NCBI GenBank assembly: GCA_964552035.1
Contig: CAZKFN010000001.1
Span: forward strand, 124,001-188,000
From: CAZKFN01 sp964552035
Lineage (GTDB): Bacteria > Bacteroidota > Bacteroidia > Flavobacteriales_E > Vicingaceae
Length of the DNA stretch: 64,000 bases
Reading direction: 5' to 3'
Under the pieces are notes generated by a model. It searched no databases and had not been told where the DNA came from. It saw only the letters and a list, made by a program, of their open reading frames with translations. The stretch's first letter is position 1. Every line of letters starts with the position of its first letter. Shown one piece after another: positions 19,570 through 28,047 of this stretch. A program made the position numbers and the translations under genes.

Positions 19570-19950
19570 GGTTGAAAATCCGCGGGAGAATAAAAAGCTT
19601 TCCCTTAATAAATGTTTCCCGCAGATAGCGCAAATAACCGCAGAAAGAGGTTGCCTGTAGATTAACTCAGAAGAAAAATCGGCGATTATCAGCGGAATCA
19701 GCGGGAGAATACAAAGCTTTCCCGTAATAAATGTTTCCCGCAGATAGCGCAAATAACCGCAGAAAGAGGTTGCCTGTAGATTAACTCAGAAGAAAAATCG
19801 GCGATTATCAGCGGAATCCGCGGGAGAAAAAAGCTTTCCTGTAATAAATGTTTTCCCGCAGATAGCGCAGATAACCGCAGAAAGAGGGTGCCTGTAGATT
19901 ATGCAGAAGAAGAAATCGGCGGGCATCTGTTAAATCCGCGGGAGAATAAC
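19570..19950 (+). repeat. Intergenic repeat array C, period about 119 bp
   Basis: Three consecutive units starting at 19618, 19737 and 19855 (spacings 119 and 118). The first two are almost identical. Each left arm contains CGCAGAT repeated about every 9 bases, and each right arm is its imperfect inverse (CAGCGGAATCCGCGGG). Confidence 0.9.
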
Positions 19951-20046
19951 ATTGTTGTTGGATAGGACTATTTTAATGCTAAATACAGCTGTTTTATACG
20001 CTTGCATCTACAGACCTTTGCTAAATCAAATTTAAAATATAGCAAA

Positions 20047-21158
20047 ATGAAAAAGTTATTATCGCCTTTCACGAAAGGTAAACTCGAATTAAAGAATCAT
20101 TTGGTGATGGCACCGATGACACGTAGCCGTGCCATTGACAACCTCCCAAATGATTTAATGGCCGCCTACTATGGTCGCCGCACCGGTGCAGGATTAATCG
20201 TTACCGAAGGTACTGCACCCACACCCGAAGCATTAGGTTATCCAAGGATCCCCGGTGCTTTTAGTCCGCAACAGGTGGAAGGCTGGAAATCCGTTACAAC
20301 CAATGTACATCGAGACGGAACCAAAATATTCCTTCAACTGATGCACGTCGGGCGGATTGGTCATATGGACAATCTCCCCAAAGATGTTTCTTTAGTAAGC
20401 CCTACTGCACAAAAAGCTGTAGGACAGATTTTTACCGATACCAAAGGCTTGCAGGATTTCTCTGAGCCTGTGGAACTTACCAAAGATGGAATCAAGCGTG
20501 TTGTTGATGGTTTTGTGTTGGCCTCCCAAAATGCCATTGAAGCAGGATTTGACGGCGTGGAAATTCACGGTGCCAACGGATATTTATTGGAGCAATTTCT
20601 AAACCCTAATGTCAATACCCGTACGGATGTGAATATGGGGGAGACCTTGAAAATCGAAGCCGACTGACCATTGAGGTGGTCCGGGCAATAGCACAGACTA
20701 TCGGAAGTGAAAAAGTGGGCATCCGTTTTTCGCCCTTCTCCAAACTCGGCGATTTGGCGCTTTATGATGAAGAAGAAACCACTGCTACTTATACCTGGTT
20801 GGCAAAAAATCTGAACGATTTGGATATTGCCTACCTGCATATTGCGGTGAATGCACCGATTGGTGAAAAAACCTTTCAGGCTATTCGAAACAACTTTTCC
20901 AGAATTATCATCCTAAGCAACGGATTGACTCCTGAAACAGGAGAAGCAGCCTTGCACGCAGGCTTTGCCGACTTAGTCGCTTTTGGTCGCTCTTTTTTAT
21001 CCAATCCGGATTTTGTGGAAAAAATAGAATCCGGTGAGGCATTGAATCCTGTAGATTACGCCCATCTCTATACAACTGGATCGGTGGGTTATATCGATTA
21101 CCCGATTTTAAAATCTATTCATACTCAAAAAATTCTTAAAAATGAAATTTATCAATAA
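20047..21158 (+). pseudogene. Old Yellow Enzyme family NADH:flavin oxidoreductase, frameshifted
   Basis: FMN-dependent ene-reductase related to NemA/OYE. The N-terminal half has LKNHLVMAPMTRSRA, the substrate-binding His/Asn in EIHGANGYLLEQFLNP, and a start MKKLLSPF at 20047. The C-terminal half has VGIRFSPF and SNGLTPETGEAALHAG and LVAFGRSFLSNPDF. The two halves are in different frames. Two extra bases (GT at about 20629-20630) after GAT break the segment that would read EYGGDLENRSRLTIEVVRAI. Removing them gives a full-length enzyme of about 370 residues. It is either a recent lesion or a sequence error. The stop overlaps the SDR start by 17 bp. Confidence 0.88.
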
Positions 21159-21885
21159 AATAGTCATCATCACCGGCGCAGCCGGTGGTATTGGCACCGC
21201 AATCACCCAGCGCTTCTTAGATGAAGGAGCCAATGTGGTGGCCGTCGATCTCTCAACAGAAGCCTTAGAAAAATTGGCTTCTACAATGGAGAGATCCGAA
21301 CATTTACTACTAGTAAAAACCGACATCAGCAGTGAGGAAAGTACCAAACAACTGTATCAACAGGTGAAGGAAAAATGGAATGCCGTAGATATCATCATCA
21401 ACAATGCCGGTTGGTTTCCCTTTCTGGAATTTGATAAAATGACCTTTGCCGATTGGCGAAAAGTGATGAGCATCAATTTGGATGGCGGCTTTTTGGTCAT
21501 CAAAAGTTTATGGCCGCTGCTCAAAGAAAGTAAAGCCGGCAGAATCATCAACACCGCTTCGGGCAGTTTCTTCGATCCACCCGCCGGACAATCGCATTAT
21601 GTAGCGGCAAAAGCGGGAATCATCGGATTGACGCGGGCGTTAGCTGTGGAGTTGGGCGATTATAACATCACCGTCAATGCCATTGCACCGGGATTGACCG
21701 CCACACCGATTGTGCTGAAATCTTTTCCTGCGGAATTAATCGACAAACTGGCTCAACACGGAGCCATCAAAAGGCGACAAACGCCGGACGATTTGGTAGG
21801 AATCACAGCTTTTTTGGCTTCCGACGATGCGTCATTTATCACCGGTCAAACCATCAGTGTGGATGGCGGAAGAAGTTTTATTTAA
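21142..21885 (+). CDS. SDR family NAD(P)-dependent oxidoreductase
   Basis: Classical short-chain dehydrogenase of 247 residues. The Rossmann motif TGAAGGIG is near residue 11, NNAG near 88, the catalytic Ser/Tyr/Lys are in NTASGSF and SHYVAAKAG, and the C-terminal end is TGQTISVDGG. Related to 3-oxoacyl-ACP reductase FabG, but context (OYE upstream with a 17-bp overlap, catalase-like downstream) points to metabolism of reactive or foreign carbonyls. Substrate unknown. Confidence 0.93.
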   Translation: MKFINKIVIITGAAGGIGTAITQRFLDEGANVVAVDLSTEALEKLASTMERSEHLLLVKTDISSEESTKQLYQQVKEKWNAVDIIINNAGWFPFLEFDKMTFADWRKVMSINLDGGFLVIKSLWPLLKESKAGRIINTASGSFFDPPAGQSHYVAAKAGIIGLTRALAVELGDYNITVNAIAPGLTATPIVLKSFPAELIDKLAQHGAIKRRQTPDDLVGITAFLASDDASFITGQTISVDGGRSFI

Positions 21886-21904
21886 TCTTAAAAATGTAAA
21901 AAAA

Positions 21905-22969
21905 ATGAAAACAATAATCATTAACGGCGACAGCCGGGGCACAGGCCGAAGGATATCTTTGGCGGTGGCTAAAAATGCGATAAGAGTTTTAAAAATCTCA
22001 AAATTATTTATTATGGCAGCTATTCTTACAGGGGGAGTCATGGCGCAAGCTCAGGCTCAGGAGAATGCGCTCAAATCCACCCCGGCCGATCTTGTTGACG
22101 CCTTGCATACCACTTTTGGCGAACATCATGCGAGGGCAGTGCACGCCAAAGGGATTTTTTTTGAAGGAACTTTTACTCCTTCAAAAGAGGCTTCAAAAAT
22201 CACAAGAGCAAAGCATCTACAGAAAGAAGACAGCCGGGTAATCGTTCGTTTTTCCGACTTTACCGGGATACCCGACATACCGGATAATGCAGGGCCTGCC
22301 AATCCAAGGGGATTTGCCGTCAAATTCATTTCGCCGGACGGATCCACAACGGATATCGTAGGTCATAGCTTCAACGGCTTTCCTACTGCCAACACGGATC
22401 AATTTCACGAGCTGTTGCTTTCCATTGCACACAGCGGTGCGGATGCGCCATTGCCTACCGAGTTGGATGGCTTTCTATCGGCACACCCCCTTGCGAAAAC
22501 ATTTCTGACTACCCAAAAGCTGCCTGCGAGTTATGCTACCATTGCATACTTTGGAGTGAATGCTTTTAAGTTTACCAACAGCAAGGGAACTTCCCATTTT
22601 ATCAGGTACCAATTCGTGCCTCAGAATGAAGAGTTGCTCACGGCTGATCAGTATGAAAAAGAGAATGCCAATTACTTAATCAACGACATTCAAAAATGCG
22701 TAGCGGCGCAGCCGGTCATCTTTAAAATGTATGCGCAAATTGCAGAACCGGGTGATGTGATTGATGATCCTTCCATAGCCTGGCCCGACTCCAGAGAGAA
22801 AGTTTTACTGGGAACAATCACCATCACAAAACTGGCAGATAATTCGGAGGCAGCAGATAAGGCGCTGTATTTTATTCCTAATAATATACCGGATGGCATT
22901 GAAGCGGCTGATCCTATGATTGACTTCAGATCAAAAACCTATCCGATTTCGGTAAAACAAAGACAGTAA
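21905..22969 (+). CDS. Catalase-family (mini-catalase) heme peroxidase, exported
   Basis: About 354 residues from the Met at 21905. The distal heme His is in RAVHAKGIFFEGTF, and the proximal pair Arg-x3-Tyr is retained at the C-terminus (DFRSKTYPIS), as in catalase-related peroxidases that lack the C-terminal flavodoxin-like domain. A hydrophobic stretch (LFIMAAILTGGVMAQAQAQ) serves as a signal peptide. It is preceded by about 24 odd residues (IIINGDSRGTGRRISLAVAKN) that resemble an SDR nucleotide-binding start. A downstream start near the hydrophobic region is possible. Likely periplasmic peroxide or organic peroxide detoxification. Confidence 0.88.
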   Translation: MKTIIINGDSRGTGRRISLAVAKNAIRVLKISKLFIMAAILTGGVMAQAQAQENALKSTPADLVDALHTTFGEHHARAVHAKGIFFEGTFTPSKEASKITRAKHLQKEDSRVIVRFSDFTGIPDIPDNAGPANPRGFAVKFISPDGSTTDIVGHSFNGFPTANTDQFHELLLSIAHSGADAPLPTELDGFLSAHPLAKTFLTTQKLPASYATIAYFGVNAFKFTNSKGTSHFIRYQFVPQNEELLTADQYEKENANYLINDIQKCVAAQPVIFKMYAQIAEPGDVIDDPSIAWPDSREKVLLGTITITKLADNSEAADKALYFIPNNIPDGIEAADPMIDFRSKTYPISVKQRQ

Positions 22970-22994
22970 TTTTTTCACCTAAAAAATAATAAAA

Positions 22995-23768
22995 ATGAAA
23001 ACAATAATTGATAAAACCCAAAGAATGGGCAGACAACGTGGCGGTTTTGGGATACAAATTTTGTATCCTGGCCTCAGCCGCCCCGAATTAAACGACACCG
23101 GATTTGCCACCATTGGCAGAATAGACCATGCCCATATTTTACCGGGCACCTTGATTCCGATGCACCCGCATATTGACGATGAGATACTCACCTATTTGAG
23201 GAGTGGAAAAGTAAACCACTTAGATTCGGAAGGAATAACCGAAACAATATCCAACCGAAAGCTGATGCTGATGAATGCCGGGGCCAGTTTCTTTCATGAA
23301 GAATTGGTATTGGAAGAAGGCGGTAACCTACAGGGATTGCAAATTTTTATTCGCCCTGAAATAGCGTCCTTGAACCCCAAAGTTCAGTTTTTGGATTTGG
23401 AAGATGTGTACAGTGTCAACCAATGGCGAAAAATTGCCGGTCCGAAAAAAGAGGATTCGTTGATTATCAGAAGTCAAACGCAGATATTGGATTTGCGATT
23501 AGAGAAAGATAAATTCATCGACTTGCCCAAAGCTTCTCAAGATGATGAGACATTCTTATTTTACGTTTTTGACGGAAAAATAAAGGTAGATGAAAACATC
23601 ATTTTAGAAGCCGGAGACAGCATGCTTATCGAAAAAGAAAGCCCCAAATTTCAGGCATTAGAAATCAGTGATTTGGTGCTTTTTACTACCCAACCCACGG
23701 CGGCTCATTTTGACGGTGGCATGTACAGCGGCAATCTGAAACGCTTGGTTGAGCATTCAATAGCTTAG
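22995..23768 (+). CDS. Pirin family protein
   Basis: 257-residue bicupin of the pirin/YhhW type. The metal-binding histidines are visible in the N-terminal cupin (IDHAHILPG, then MHPHIDDEILTYL near residues 53-66, and FFHEE near 100). YhhW acts as a quercetin dioxygenase; other pirins are redox-linked regulators. It follows the catalase-like gene by 25 bp, so the SDR, peroxidase and pirin genes are probably one transcript. Confidence 0.88.
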   Translation: MKTIIDKTQRMGRQRGGFGIQILYPGLSRPELNDTGFATIGRIDHAHILPGTLIPMHPHIDDEILTYLRSGKVNHLDSEGITETISNRKLMLMNAGASFFHEELVLEEGGNLQGLQIFIRPEIASLNPKVQFLDLEDVYSVNQWRKIAGPKKEDSLIIRSQTQILDLRLEKDKFIDLPKASQDDETFLFYVFDGKIKVDENIILEAGDSMLIEKESPKFQALEISDLVLFTTQPTAAHFDGGMYSGNLKRLVEHSIA

Positions 23769-23899
23769 CCTTGGAAGTAGCATAGACTCATTTGAAATTA
23801 TTGATTAAAAAATAAATAAGATGATTGGATGGTCTGCAAAACATCATGATGAAATATCACAGGTGCACACCCTTTATTTTTTCGTAAATACGTTCAAAT

Positions 23900-24055
23900 G
23901 TTTGCTTAAAATCTGCGTGAATCTGCGTGATCTGCGTGATCTGCGGGGAAGTTTTATCTCCCGCAGATTTCGCCGATGATCGCGGATCTGTTTCTGCGTA
24001 AATCTGTGGAACATTTTATCTCCCGCAGATTCCGCAAATACTCGCTGATTTGTTG
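23900..24055 (-). repeat. Intergenic repeat array D, opposite orientation
   Basis: The same repeat family as arrays A-C but read on the other strand: runs of CTGCGTGAT and CCCGCAGATTTCGCCGATGA and CTCCCGCAGATTCCGC. It lies between the pirin and cupin genes. Confidence 0.8.
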
Positions 24056-24089
24056 CCCTATATTAAAAAACTAATAAATATATCATAAA

Positions 24090-24584
24090 ATGAAAACACC
24101 CATAACAGTATCGGCTCAGGAAGGAGAAAATCTTTCAGTAATCGGGAACACCTATCGCCTATTAATCACTGGAAAACAGACCGGAGGGGCTTTTTCGACA
24201 ATGGAATTTCATATTCCACCTAATGGAGGTCCCGGGCCGCATTCGCACCCTAACTTTCATGAATCATTCTATGTAGTAGAGGGTGAAATAGAAGTGAAAT
24301 CTGAAGTCGGATCCTATATTGCACAAAAAGGTTCATTTGTGAGTATTCCGAAAGGAGGCATTGTTCATGGTTTTAAAAACAAGACCACGCAAATGGCAGT
24401 GATACTTTGCACGGTTGTTCCCGCAGGTTTAGAAGAATTTTTTAGAGAAGTTGGAAGACCGGTAAAACTTGGAGAATTTCTGCCACCGCCTCCTATGGAC
24501 GATCTCGAGACATTTAAAAAAGTGAAAGAAATTGCAGGTAAATATGGACAAACCCTTTATCCGCCGGACTATTTGGATAAGTAA
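24090..24584 (+). CDS. Cupin domain protein
   Basis: 164-residue single-cupin protein. The metal-ligand pattern is GPGPHSHPNFHESFYVVEGE (His, His and Glu, near residues 49-68) and a second motif IPKGGIVHGFKN (His near 93). The C-terminal 50 residues hold a proline-rich stretch LPPPPMDDL and a helix. Substrate unknown; neighbours suggest a role in the same stress or xenobiotic response. The gene is separated from pirin by repeat array D and likely has its own promoter. Confidence 0.85.
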   Translation: MKTPITVSAQEGENLSVIGNTYRLLITGKQTGGAFSTMEFHIPPNGGPGPHSHPNFHESFYVVEGEIEVKSEVGSYIAQKGSFVSIPKGGIVHGFKNKTTQMAVILCTVVPAGLEEFFREVGRPVKLGEFLPPPPMDDLETFKKVKEIAGKYGQTLYPPDYLDK

Positions 24585-24819
24585 ATACCCGATTAATCTT
24601 CTTATCCATTGTTGCTAATTATCTGTTCTATAAATTTTATCAGTATTATGGATTGAGATTAAATCGTAAAAAACCTTCAATTAGTCTTGTAATAGAACCT
24701 GCACTATCTTTGTTAAAATTAATTTTTCAAATTCTCAGGAAGTTAAAGAAGTGAGTTAAAAATTGGCAGAAACATTCCGAACGTTTTTTTATTTATTAGC
24801 TACACAAAAACATAATGAT

Positions 24820-24900
24820 ATGATAAAGCATAAAAATTTTGAAGTAATCATCATTGGTGGAAGCTATACAGGACTTTCTGCTGCATAGCTTTAGGGTGTT
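24820..24900 (+). pseudogene. Truncated copy of the FAD oxidoreductase N-terminus
   Basis: Reads MIKHKNFEVIIIGGSYTGLS then AA and a TAG stop. This matches the N-terminus of the intact flavoprotein at 25682 (CKNFEVIIIGGSYSGLSAAMAL) almost residue for residue. One deleted base after GCTGC creates the stop; in the other frame ALG continues for a few codons and similarity then ends near 24900. It is a relic of a partial duplication about 0.9 kb upstream of the intact copy. The stretches 24585-24819 and 24901-25096 show nothing further. Confidence 0.75.
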
Positions 24901-25096
24901 TTTGAGAAGCTGAAATTCGTACTAAGCTTTTGCCATTGAAGTTTCGTACTTTTTTAACTGAAAACTGAATATATATTTCAATTAAAAAATACTGTGCTGA
25001 GAGCTTATCACTTATCAAGCAAGACTTAAACACTACGAATCGACGGTGAAGTTGCGGGTTAAACCTGCTACACATCATTTAAGAAACAGCCAACAA

Positions 25097-25474
25097 CTAA
25101 GAACAGTCTTTGCAAACCCCCACGAGGATACAATTCATATGTTGAACAATATATTTTTCGGGAACAGAAAATTCAACAGATGTTGGGAGGCACTCCATGG
25201 TTTCACACTTTGTGCAGCGAAAATGAAAATGATTGCCTGGAATAGAAGTATTATTATCTTTTGTGCAAACAGCAAAATACTGTTTCCCATCATCGGCAAC
25301 TACCTTATGGACAATCTCATCTTTACAAAAACGGTTTAGAATTCTATAAACCGTCGCCCGGTTGACTTCAATATCCATTTTTTTAAGAATAGCATCATGA
25401 CTCATGGCCTTTCCTTTACTTTTTAATATAGATAAAACGGCCTCTTGCGTTGCGGTATTTCTACGTTTCCTCAT
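25097..25474 (-). CDS. Fur-family transcriptional regulator
   Basis: 125 residues. The winged helix (MSHDAILKKMDIEVNRATVYRILNRF) is followed by the Fur dimerisation/metal domain with structural zinc cysteines in CTKCETMEC and CKDC and the metal-site histidines in NHFHFRC. Whether it senses zinc, iron or peroxide cannot be decided from sequence alone. It is divergent from the thioredoxin-reductase-like gene, with a large palindrome between them, so it probably represses both itself and that gene. A TAACTTTG element (complement of 25479-25486) ends only 4 bp before the ATG, so the mRNA may be nearly leaderless. Confidence 0.9.
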   Translation of the reverse strand: MRKRRNTATQEAVLSILKSKGKAMSHDAILKKMDIEVNRATVYRILNRFCKDEIVHKVVADDGKQYFAVCTKDNNTSIPGNHFHFRCTKCETMECLPTSVEFSVPEKYIVQHMNCILVGVCKDCS

Positions 25475-25500
25475 AACACAAAGTTAGTTAGAAAAAAAGT

Positions 25501-25543
25501 AATGCGACAAACTTGCATTAATTTATTGCAACAATGTCGCATT
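25501..25543. promoter_or_regulatory. Nested 43-bp palindrome, candidate Fur-family operator
   Basis: Outer arms AATGCGACA (25501-25509) and TGTCGCATT (25535-25543) and inner arms TTGCA (25513-25517) and TGCAA (25527-25531) share the same centre at 25522. Each half is also a 7-1-7 box: TGCGACA-a-ACTTGCA and TGCAACA-a-TGTCGCA, the geometry of Fur/Zur/PerR sites. It lies 26 bp before the regulator gene and between it and the flavoprotein promoter. Confidence 0.8.
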
Positions 25544-25559
25544 AATAAAGTTTTTCACC

Positions 25560-25567
25560 TACATTTG
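25560..25567 (+). promoter_or_regulatory. TAnnTTTG -7 element for the flavoprotein gene
   Basis: TACATTTG matches the Bacteroidota -7 consensus and lies 16 bp after the palindrome. A repressor bound there would cover the -33 region. The predicted start of transcription is about 110 bp before the ATG at 25682. Confidence 0.5.
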
Positions 25568-25681
25568 TCCACATTTATTACTGAAATGAAATGAAAAGAA
25601 AATAAATTATAAATGAAGCTAAATGCTTTAATAACCTTGGATTTATCTTTTTTATTTAAGCATTCACAAAAATATAATCGT

Positions 25682-26590
25682 ATGACAGATTGTAAAAATT
25701 TTGAAGTAATCATCATCGGAGGAAGCTATTCCGGACTTTCTGCCGCCATGGCTTTAGGCCGTTCTTTGCGTAGCGTTTTAATCATTGACAGTGGATTACC
25801 TTGTAACCGACAAGCGCCACACGCACATAATTTCATCACCCAAGAAGGAGAAAAGCCTGGTGAAATAGCTGCCAAAGCCAGAGTACAGGTGTTGAAATAC
25901 AAGACCGTGCAATTTCTGAACGGACTCGCAGTTAGCGGAAAGAAAACAGCAGCAGGTTTTGAAATCACTACACAAACAGGCGACAAGTTCTTGGCTAATA
26001 AATTGATTTTCGCCACCGGGGTAAAGGATATTATGCCTGAAATCAACGGATTTGCTGAATGTTGGGGAAACTCGGTGATTCCTTGTCCTTATTGCCACGG
26101 TTATGAATATAGGAACGAAAAAACAGGAATCCTTTTGAATGGAGAGATGGCCTTTGGAATTGCAAAAACCATTCATAACTGGACCGATGATTTGACTATT
26201 TTTACCAATGGGAAATCTACCTTAACGGAAGAACAATTGAAGCGACTTACAAAGCACAACATCCAAATTGTGGAAAGTGAAATCGACTATTTTTTGCATC
26301 AAAAAGGAGAAATAGAAAACATTGTTTTTAAAGATAATTCCTCGATGGCATTAAAAGCTTTGTATGCCCTGCCTGAATTTGAACAGCATTGTAAAATCCC
26401 CCAAGAATTGGGTTGTGAATTGACGGAGCAGAATCACATACAAACAGATCCTTTTCAGAAAACAACCGTACCGGGAGTATTTGCCTGTGGCGACAATAGT
26501 AACCGAATGCGGTCCATCGCAAGTGCTGTTGCAACCGGTGGAATGACGGGGGTTGTGGTGAACATGGAGTTGATTGAAGAAGCGTTTTAA
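25682..26590 (+). CDS. Thioredoxin-reductase-like NAD(P)/FAD oxidoreductase
   Basis: About 303 residues from the Met at 25682. The FAD-binding motif is IIGGSYSGLSAA near residue 10, a redox CPYC pair lies in SVIPCPYCHGYEY, and the C-terminal FAD motif GVFACGDNSN is present. It belongs to the TrxB-like group that often has no dedicated thioredoxin partner. The upstream Met at 25613 would add a hydrophobic leader and is less likely. Control by the divergent Fur-family repressor is inferred. A methyltransferase gene follows at 41 bp. Confidence 0.9.
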   Translation: MTDCKNFEVIIIGGSYSGLSAAMALGRSLRSVLIIDSGLPCNRQAPHAHNFITQEGEKPGEIAAKARVQVLKYKTVQFLNGLAVSGKKTAAGFEITTQTGDKFLANKLIFATGVKDIMPEINGFAECWGNSVIPCPYCHGYEYRNEKTGILLNGEMAFGIAKTIHNWTDDLTIFTNGKSTLTEEQLKRLTKHNIQIVESEIDYFLHQKGEIENIVFKDNSSMALKALYALPEFEQHCKIPQELGCELTEQNHIQTDPFQKTTVPGVFACGDNSNRMRSIASAVATGGMTGVVVNMELIEEAF

Positions 26591-26631
26591 TCCGCAATTT
26601 TTCAGCTTTTAAAATATAAAAACGAAAGAAA

Positions 26632-27240
26632 ATGAAATCAGAATTTTGGGAAGAAGCCTTTAAAGACAAACACGAAATGTGGGGATGGGAACCTGCAAAA
26701 TCCGCTGTGTTGACAAAGGATTTATTTATTGAAAACGGAGTGAAAAAAGTTTTAATTCCAGGTATTGGTTATGGACGTAATGCTCAAGTTTTCAGAGACA
26801 ACGGAATGGACGTAACGGGAATTGAAATTTCACAAACTGCTATCGACATCGCCCAAAAACATTTCGGCAGCGACCTGACCCTTCACCACGGCTCGGTTAC
26901 GGATATGCCTTTTGACAGCAACTTGTATGACGGGATATTTTGCTACGGACTGATTTACTTGTTGGATACAACCGAAAGAGAAAAGCTGATTATGGATTGC
27001 TATAACCAACTCACTGAAAACGGGTGGATGGTTTTTACGGCAATTACCAAGGAAGCGCAAACCTATGGGCAAGGGACAAACATTGGCAAAGACCGATTTG
27101 AAATGTTTGGCGGTGTAAAGATTTTCTTCTACGACCAAGAAACCATAGCCGAAGAATTTGGGAAGTCCGGACTTTTCGAAATTACTGAAGTACAAGAGGA
27201 TTATCCTTTTTATGTGATAAAGTGTAGGAAAGTTTATTAG
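26632..27240 (+). CDS. Class I SAM-dependent methyltransferase
   Basis: 202 residues with the Rossmann SAM-binding site: motif I VLIPGIGYGRNA near residue 41, acidic VTGIEIS near 63, motif SVTDMPF near 87, and LYDGIFCYGLIYLL. Similar to small methyltransferases that act on small molecules such as chalcogens, but the substrate is unknown. It lies 41 bp after the flavoprotein gene and may be cotranscribed. A decayed second copy of its C-terminal third is at 56750-56952. Confidence 0.88.
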   Translation: MKSEFWEEAFKDKHEMWGWEPAKSAVLTKDLFIENGVKKVLIPGIGYGRNAQVFRDNGMDVTGIEISQTAIDIAQKHFGSDLTLHHGSVTDMPFDSNLYDGIFCYGLIYLLDTTEREKLIMDCYNQLTENGWMVFTAITKEAQTYGQGTNIGKDRFEMFGGVKIFFYDQETIAEEFGKSGLFEITEVQEDYPFYVIKCRKVY

Positions 27241-27479
27241 AAAAACGTGCTGAGTCAGATAAAGGATTGTTCTGTCCCTCTTGGACGATTATGCCGTGAG
27301 AGGTTGTTTTTTTACCAGTATCTTGTGCCGCGGGTACGGGACGTATGGGGAGTCGTTTTTTATCCATATATCGTGTCTCTTTCGCTACCCGCCAATCCCA
27401 GAGAGATTGGATACGGGGGTGCCCCAAGAACCACGGGAAACCTCGTCCAAGAGAAACGATATTTCCATCGGAACTGTTC
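27241..27479. other. GC-rich block between the methyltransferase and the transposase
   Basis: Markedly more GC-rich than its surroundings, with short hairpins such as CCAATC-tctctggGATTGG-like and GGGGTGCCCC. On the minus strand a frame stays open for about 90 codons into the transposase tail but matches no family recognised. It may be the right end of the IS200-type element or an unrelated conserved RNA-like block. Confidence 0.4.
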
Positions 27480-27962
27480 TTACTTTTCGTGCTTATAATC
27501 AATTGGCTTGAATACATAACGGGTGTCATAATCAACCCCGAATTTGTCTAAAAAATCAACATACTCTTCTAAAAAAGTTTTTTCCTTATGATGCCTTTCC
27601 TGATTTTTAATATAGTCTATGACATTGTCAACGTGAGACTTACTATATGAAAATGCTCCGAATCCTTCTTGCCATGAGAATTTCCCATTAGCAAATCCTT
27701 TTTGGTTAATCCACTTTGATGAATCTCCTTTTACATCCTGCATCAAATCTGATAATGATTGCGTTAGTCGCATACCAAATAAAATATGAATATGGTCAGG
27801 CATGCCGCTGATGGCTAAAACTTTATGACTATTATTCTGGATAATTCCTTTTATATATTTATAAAGCTCATCTTTCCTTGAGCGATGAATTATACTGCGT
27901 CTATTCTGTACCGCACAAGCTGCTTGAATGTGTATCTAAGTATATGTGTTTGTACTTGCCAT
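27480..27962 (-). pseudogene. IS200/IS605-family (Y1) transposase with an in-frame TAG
   Basis: TnpA of a single-strand transposing IS200-type element. The HUH motif is DHIHIL, and the catalytic Tyr lies in VIDYIKNQERHH. Length is about 160 codons from ATG at 27962, the usual size. Codon 9 is TAG (27938-27936), where the family context YTQIHIQ expects Gln (CAG), so a single C-to-T change truncates it. Translation could only restart at MPDHIHIL (27803), losing the first third. A 14-bp direct duplication (TGTACTTGCCATTT-like) covers the start region. Confidence 0.85.
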
Positions 27963-28028
27963 TTTGTACTTGCCATAATTCTAAGAATGATTAAAGACAG
28001 GTTTAGGCTATGATTTGGCTTTGTTGAT

Positions 28029-28047
28029 GACAAAAGCCTATTTTGTC
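28029..28047. other. Hairpin GACAAAA-GCCTA-TTTTGTC
   Basis: Perfect 7-bp stem with a 5-base loop, about 70 bp upstream of the transposase start. It could be the left-end subterminal hairpin of the IS200-type element. Confidence 0.5.

Noticed and set aside
16785..19950. Regular repeats that look like CRISPR arrays
   Set aside because: Units are about 119 bp, repeated as whole units with no unique spacers, and lie in several orientations; no cas genes are present.
20622..20640. Programmed frameshift in the Old Yellow Enzyme gene
   Set aside because: No slippery heptamer or downstream structure; a simple two-base insertion explains it.
27182..27535. 117-codon minus-strand frame over the GC-rich block
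   Set aside because: Crosses the methyltransferase end and the transposase end; composition and length can be explained by GC richness. Kept only as a note on the block.
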